A stretch of 33,530 nucleotides of DNA from Butyriboletus loyo (Eukaryota > Basidiomycota > Agaricomycetes > Boletales > Boletaceae), in NCBI GenBank assembly GCA_038093515.1, contig JBBPSI010000254.1, positions 1-33,530 of the forward strand, given 5' to 3'. The notes under the pieces were generated by a model that saw nothing but the letters and a program-made list of their open reading frames with translations, ran no database searches and was not told the DNA's origin. The position numbers and the translations under genes were made by a program. How positions within the stretch are numbered: the first letter of the stretch is position 1; each line of letters opens with the position of its first letter. Shown in pieces: positions 28,878-33,530 of this stretch.

Positions 28878-29804
28878 ATGTTGACCTCCAAACTGACAGA
28901 GCTTAAGATAGGCTTATCAGAAGATTACAACAGAAACTATGACAAATTGAACCCATGGCTCTTATTCGTCAAATTGTACCTTCTTATCAATGAAGAACTA
29001 TATGATACAGACAACAAGAAAATCGCCTTTGCCCTCTTGTACATGAAGAAGGGCATAGCATACAAATGGGTGACAATCTTTAGAGACACTGCTCTAAATA
29101 GAGCCTCCCTCTCCTTCAGAAAATGGAGTGACTTTGAGAAGGTCTTCAAAGGAAACTTTGAACACACAGACACAAAAGGAATGGTGATAGCCAAGCTCAC
29201 CACCTTAAAGATAGGAGGAAAGAATAAGAAAGCAGAGAAGATGGACTTAGAAGAATATCTCACTGAGTTTCAGGCCACTGCTGCATGATCTGAACTGACT
29301 GAAGATGCAGCCCTCATCAAGTTCTTCTCCAGAGGACTAAATGCATCTCTCACCCACCAAATCTATGGCATGGACACTCCCCCAACCACAATAGGAGGAT
29401 GGTACAAACAAGCCACCCACTCCAAAACCCAATGGGACAAAGCTGATACAATCATGTCTTGCTCTTGCCATAAGGAACCCTCCTGCCCCACACACTCTAC
29501 TCCCCCTTGAAAGGAGAAAGAACCTGATTACATGAACATTGATTCTGTGTGACTTTCAAAGGAACACATTGAAGAACACTGATGAAAGGGCAAATGCTTC
29601 AATTGTCATGAAGCAGAACACTTATCCCAGAATTGCCCAAAGAAGAAAGGAAAAGGACCTGAGAAGAAGGTGAGGAGAGTGGAGAAAGAGGTCCACAGGT
29701 TGGTCAAAGTAGAAAGTGATGATGAAGAGGACAAAGAAGCCCTACAAATCAGCAAAACTTCAACTCTCAATGACCTTCTCACCAACTGGAAAGTGGATTT
29801 TTAG
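28878..29804 (+). pseudogene. gag: Gag of element 3, broken
   Basis: The first in-frame ATG (28878) corresponds to the start used in element 1; the frame is also open upstream to a TAG in the primer site, with no in-frame ATG but proline-rich coding-like content (TPPPVIASEPEPPKS). Capsid part with NPWLLFVKLYLLINEELY and YKWVTIFRDTALNRASLSF. TGA codons at 29286 and later sit opposite CGA in element 2. Zinc knuckle CFNCHEAEHLSQNC is complete. It ends at GGATTTTTAG. Confidence 0.88.
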
Positions 29805-31527
29805 AACAGAGGTCTCAATCAATGCAAGTCCTCTTCCATTCCATATCATGCACTCCTGTAATACAAGCTGACTCAGAGAAATGTTCAATAAAAGTCTCAG
29901 CCCAGTTGATCAACCTGAATGAAGCGCTAAAAATCATCAAAACCTCCGCCCTCATTGACACCAGTGCAGATGTCTCATGCATTGACTGGGACTTCATCAA
30001 AAAACACTAACTCCTATGAGAACAACTCCCCACCCCCATCCCTGTATGAAATGTTGATCAAACAAGAAACAAAACTGGTGACATCTGATTCACCACTTCT
30101 CTCTACTTCAAAATAGGAGACATAGTATAGAAAACAAAGTTCTATGTCATGCACTGTGGAAAAGAAAATGTAATCCTCAGACTTCCCTGGTTGAAAGCGA
30201 CCAATCCTGTCATCAATTGGAAAAAGAAGACTATCACCATTGATGAGTCAAAAGATAAATCCCTGGACCTATATTTCTCGCATACATCAAAATGAGGAAC
30301 TTATCTTTCAAAGAACTCGAGATCAGAAAAGAAGTTCAATATCCCAGGACATATCAACATTGACTATGTTCAACAGGAAAAGATCTTCAACTTCTGCAAC
30401 TACCAACCCCCTGAAATATTTACACACAAAGCCAAGAAACAATACTCTCTCAACTGAGTATTCAAGAAATGTGTTCAGTACTTTCCAAACACCCCTGAAG
30501 CAAAACAGATCTGTGCCTTTACCACATCCACAAAACTAGCACAAGAAGCAGAACAAAGCAAAATAAAACCAACCCTCCCAAAAGAATATGAGGAATTCAA
30601 GGAGATCTTTGCAAAAGAGGCCACTGATCATGTACTCCCATCTTGACCATATGATCATGCAATCAACCTTAATGAAACCTTCATCCCAAAAGTCTCCAAA
30701 ATCTACCCCTTAAACTCCAAAGAGAGAAAGGCAATGGAAGGCTTTCTAGAAGAAAATCTTCAAACTGGAAAAATCTGACCCTCTAAATCCCCACAAGTGT
30801 CAGCCTTCTTTTTCATCAAAAAGAAGGACAGAGGACTTCATCCTTGTCAAGATTACAGATACATTAATGAACATATGGTCAAAGATATATATCCTCTTCC
30901 TCTAATATCTGACCTTGTTGATAAACTGAAAGATACTAAAGTCTTCACAAAGTTTTATGTTCAATGGGGATACAACAACATACAAATAAAAGATGGAGAT
31001 CAATGGAAAGCTGCCTTTATCACACACAAAGAATGCTTTGAACCAACAGTAATGTTCTTTGGACTTTCCAACTCCCCCTCTACATTCCAAGGATTTATGA
31101 ATGACTTGTTCAGGGACCTCATCACACAATGATGGCTTATTATTTACATGGACAACATCCTTATCTTCTCCCCTGATGAAGAAACTCATCAGGAACAAAC
31201 TCAACAAGTCCTCCAATGAATGAAGGAACTCGATCTGTCTCAAATTAGAAAAATACAACTTTGCCACAAAAGAAGTTGAATATCTTGGAATGATTATCAA
31301 ACCAGGACAAGTAGTGATGGATCCAGTAAAGTTGAAAGGAATTTCAGAATGGCCAACACCCCAAAAGGTCAAAGATATGTGATCTTTCCTAGGATTTGCC
31401 AATTTCTATTGACACTTTATTCTCCACTACTCTGACATTGCCTGACCCCTCCTAGATTTGACGAAGAAGACTCAAGCATGGGAATGGCTTGAACACCAAC
31501 AAACTGCCTTCACAACCCTCAAGAATA
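29798..31527 (+). pseudogene. pol: Pol of element 3, broken and cut by Tc1 copy 2
   Basis: Protease reads LIDTSADVSCID (the DSG triad altered), reverse transcriptase reads YMDN instead of YMDD, both explained by CG to CA changes when compared with element 2 or the family. FFGLSNSPSTFQGF and the following thumb/connection region can be traced. Numerous TGA, one TAA (30008) and one TAG (30127). It stops in the RNase H region at the Tc1 insertion. Confidence 0.9.
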
Positions 31528-31888
31528 CAGTGGCTCAAAAAACTGTCTGCATGTTTGAATGTTTTACATTAAATATCACTCAATGAAATAACCCCTGATC
31601 CTGACCCTATGTGGTGGGTATATGAAATATGGTACCAGCTCTTGGCCATCTATTGGCCCAGGAATCAGGTAATATGGATGAGGTTTGATGGAATGTCAGC
31701 TATCTTAAGATGACAGGTCATGCAGACAGTTTTTTGACTTTAAGTTTTGATCACATATATTAGACCCTAGATGCTGTAATATCATCATATACATCCATCA
31801 AGGGTTCTATTATGTCACCTTTATGTAACTGAGTGTCAGCCAACATATATAAACCCCATCCTCCTATGTTTACTTTCTCACCATCACC

Positions 31889-33168
31889 ATGAAATCCATT
31901 TCCATCTCTCTAAGACAAAATATTATCTCTTCCTCTCTTGACCTTTCAACTAGGAAGATTGCCTCCCAAACTGGCCTAGGGAAGTCTACTGTGGCTAGGA
32001 TACTCCAAGAGATCCAACCTGACAAGGAGAAGCTTCATGCTGGCCATTCTTCTAAGCTTACTCCTACCAACAAATATGCTATTGTCCAGCAAATCATTAC
32101 TGGCAAGGCCAAAAATGCAGTCCAGGCTACAAATTCCATCAATTCTATCATTGAACCTCCCATACAGTGAGAAAAGACCTCAAGGAAGGTGTATTTAAAG
32201 GCTGTGATGAAGAAGAAGAAATGTATTCTTCCAATCTGTGCTAGAAAAAGATGATTTGCCTTTGCTCTCAAGTATCAATAAGGACTGGAAGAGGATTATT
32301 TGGTTGAATGAGACCAAAATAAATAGAATTGGGTCAGATGGACAGGAGTGTATGTGTGGAAAAAGAAGAGAGAGGGCCTAACTGCCAGAGAGGTTAAAGG
32401 TACAGTCAAGTTTGGAGCAAGTTTCCTAATGGTATTGGGGGCTTTAATTGAGGTTGAGGGGAGGATAGATGGTGAACAGTATGTGTAAATTCTAGAGGAA
32501 GAATTGCTATAACACACGGAGAAATCTGGAATTTCTCAACATGATATCATTTTTCAGCAGAATAATAACCCCAAGTGTTAAGAAAGCAACAAAGGGACTA
32601 AGCCACACTGAATACAATCCACAGGTGGTTCCACTTCAGTTGCAGCACTTACACCAAGCACTGGCAAGTATAAGAGAAAGAGCTATGACCTTAATTCTCA
32701 ACTGTTACCAGTGAATAGACAAGTGGTTAAAGCTAGGGAATCCTAGCCCAAACCACAAGCCTTATATATTACTGGGAACTGTGCACAGACCAAGCAGTGC
32801 GTGAGACTAACTACTATACAAGAATATACAAGTAGAAGTACAGGGTCAATGGAGATTAAATAGAAGCAATGGCGATCAAAAAGAAGAGAAGACAAACAGA
32901 GATTAAATATATGAGGCATGATGTCATAGAGTCTGGGTCAGTCTGGACCATGATGTCATATGCTTAGTCAGCCTTTGGTCACATATATAATCCCACGATC
33001 ATGTGTACTAAGTCACATGACCTTTGAAACCGAAATGATGAAGTCCAAATGCAAAAGTTTGTTATAAGATATATAATTATAACATCAAGTATACCTCTAG
33101 CAGAGCCCAAAGATGGTTTGAGGAGATTGGCCTGCACAATCTCCAGACCCATACCAAATACTAGATAG
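31889..33168 (+). pseudogene. Tc1-type transposase of copy 2, broken and interrupted
   Basis: The N-terminal ~90 codons are open and nearly identical to copy 1, including the helix-turn-helix. The catalytic part is shifted, then interrupted by the solo LTR just after the QNN-type site, and resumes at about 33090. A deletion next to the resumed part removes the NPIEH block and so the catalytic Glu. Confidence 0.88.
32576..33084 (+). repeat. LTR family X, copy 5: solo LTR with target duplication
   Basis: 509 bp, TGTTAAGAAAG ... TTATAACA, flanked by CCAAG (32571-32575) and TCAAG (33085-33089), a 5-bp duplication with one C/T difference. Copy 1 of the Tc1 element shows the uninterrupted site. 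This fixes the true ends of family X. Confidence 0.9.
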
Positions 33169-33396
33169 TTGGATTTTTGTAAAGTCAAAAAACTGTCTGC
33201 ATGACCTGTTATTTTAAAATAGCTGACATTACATCAAACATTATTCATATTACCTGATTCCTGGGCCAATAGAAGGCCAAGAGTGGGTATCTTATTTCAT
33301 ACACCCACTGCCTAGGGTTAGAATCAGAGGTTATTGCATTGAGTGATATTTAATGTAAAACATGCAAACATGCAGACAGTTTTTTGAGCCACTGTA

Positions 33397-33530
33397 CATA
33401 CAGTAGTTTATCACATGCACAGCTTGGTCTATGTGCCATTCTGTACAATATATAAAAGCTTGTGGTTCCTTAGCTTTAACCACTTGTCTTGATTGTTGGA
33501 AACAGTCGAGGGACTAAGGTCACAGCTTCT
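33397..33530 (-). repeat. LTR family X, copy 6 (inverted, cut by window end)
   Basis: Reads as the complement of the X central region: TTTATATATTGTACAGAATGG, GGTTAAAGCTAAGGAACCACAAG and GACTGTTTCCAACAATCAAG on the minus strand. Continues beyond the window. Confidence 0.85.

Larger units (their letters stand above)
28030..31527 (+). mobile_element. Element 3: heavily decayed Ty3-type element, right part lost
   Basis: 5' LTR, primer site, gag and the first half of pol, closely related to element 2 and in the same order. Ends where Tc1 copy 2 is inserted in the RNase H region; the remainder of pol, ORF3 and the 3' LTR are not in the window. More decayed than element 2: premature stops include TAA and TAG as well as many TGA. 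Confidence 0.92.
31528..33394 (+). mobile_element. Tc1/mariner copy 2, carrying a solo LTR
   Basis: Same family as copy 1, TA at both ends (31526-31527, 33395-33396). The left flank is pol of element 3; the right flank is an inverted X LTR, so the flanks do not belong together. Both ends carry the terminal motif and an inner inverted copy (31719-31738 and 33184-33203). It is interrupted at 32576-33084 and internally deleted on the right. Confidence 0.9.

Noticed and set aside
16021..29834. Compensatory base changes proving the frameshift hairpin
   Set aside because: Elements 2 and 3 each can form a stem, but their 3' strands are shifted by two nt in the alignment, so it is not clean covariation.
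1..33530. tRNA or rRNA genes
   Set aside because: No stretch with the conserved A and B boxes in a cloverleaf arrangement or rRNA-like sequence was noticed; a covariance-model search was not possible here.

Overview
The window looks like a repeat-rich piece of a filamentous basidiomycete (probably agaricomycete) chromosome. The reasons are short 46-70 nt introns with fungal splice signals, a 13-exon MFS transporter gene, chromodomain Ty3-type retrotransposons, and repeats that decay by loss of CpG. Species and novelty cannot be judged from sequence alone. Names such as 'element 1-3', 'LTR family X' and 'Tc1 copy 1/2' are labels made up for this annotation.

1-1971: the 3' part of a plus-strand gene that starts left of the window. 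Its first ~1.4 kb is a chain of introns separated by exons of almost always exactly 3 nt (AG|NNN|GT). The left part is a nearly identical ~71-bp tandem repeat. The right part has lost repeat similarity but keeps splice sites and 3-nt spacing. The only two units that break the 3-nt rule (5 nt and 4 nt) cancel each other's frameshift. The chain runs into ordinary exons with an open reading frame to a stop at 1971. This is the most unusual thing in the window.

1972-6995: a decayed LTR, one weak minus-strand hypothetical ORF, and a complete MFS transporter gene (4295-6420, 13 exons, 481 aa).

6996-14590: a gag fragment of one Ty3-type element is cut by an intact element (element 1): two 426-bp LTRs, a self-priming site, gag, a probable -1 frameshift site, pol with integrase and chromodomain, and a third ORF with three zinc knuckles.

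15485-21215: element 2, a 5'-truncated relative with the same gag-pol-ORF3 order. All 15 premature stops I found in it are TGA, mostly at positions that fit former CGA codons.

21216-28029: fragments of LTR family X, a Tc1/mariner element, other Tc1 transposase remnants, a small MITE-like element, a copia protease fragment inside a long inverted repeat, and a few exon-like scraps.

28030-33530: a four-layer nest. Element 3 sits in an X-type LTR, Tc1 copy 2 sits in element 3, and a solo X LTR sits in Tc1 copy 2. An inverted X LTR fragment closes the window. Apart from the microexon gene and the MFS gene nothing here looks like an intact host gene.
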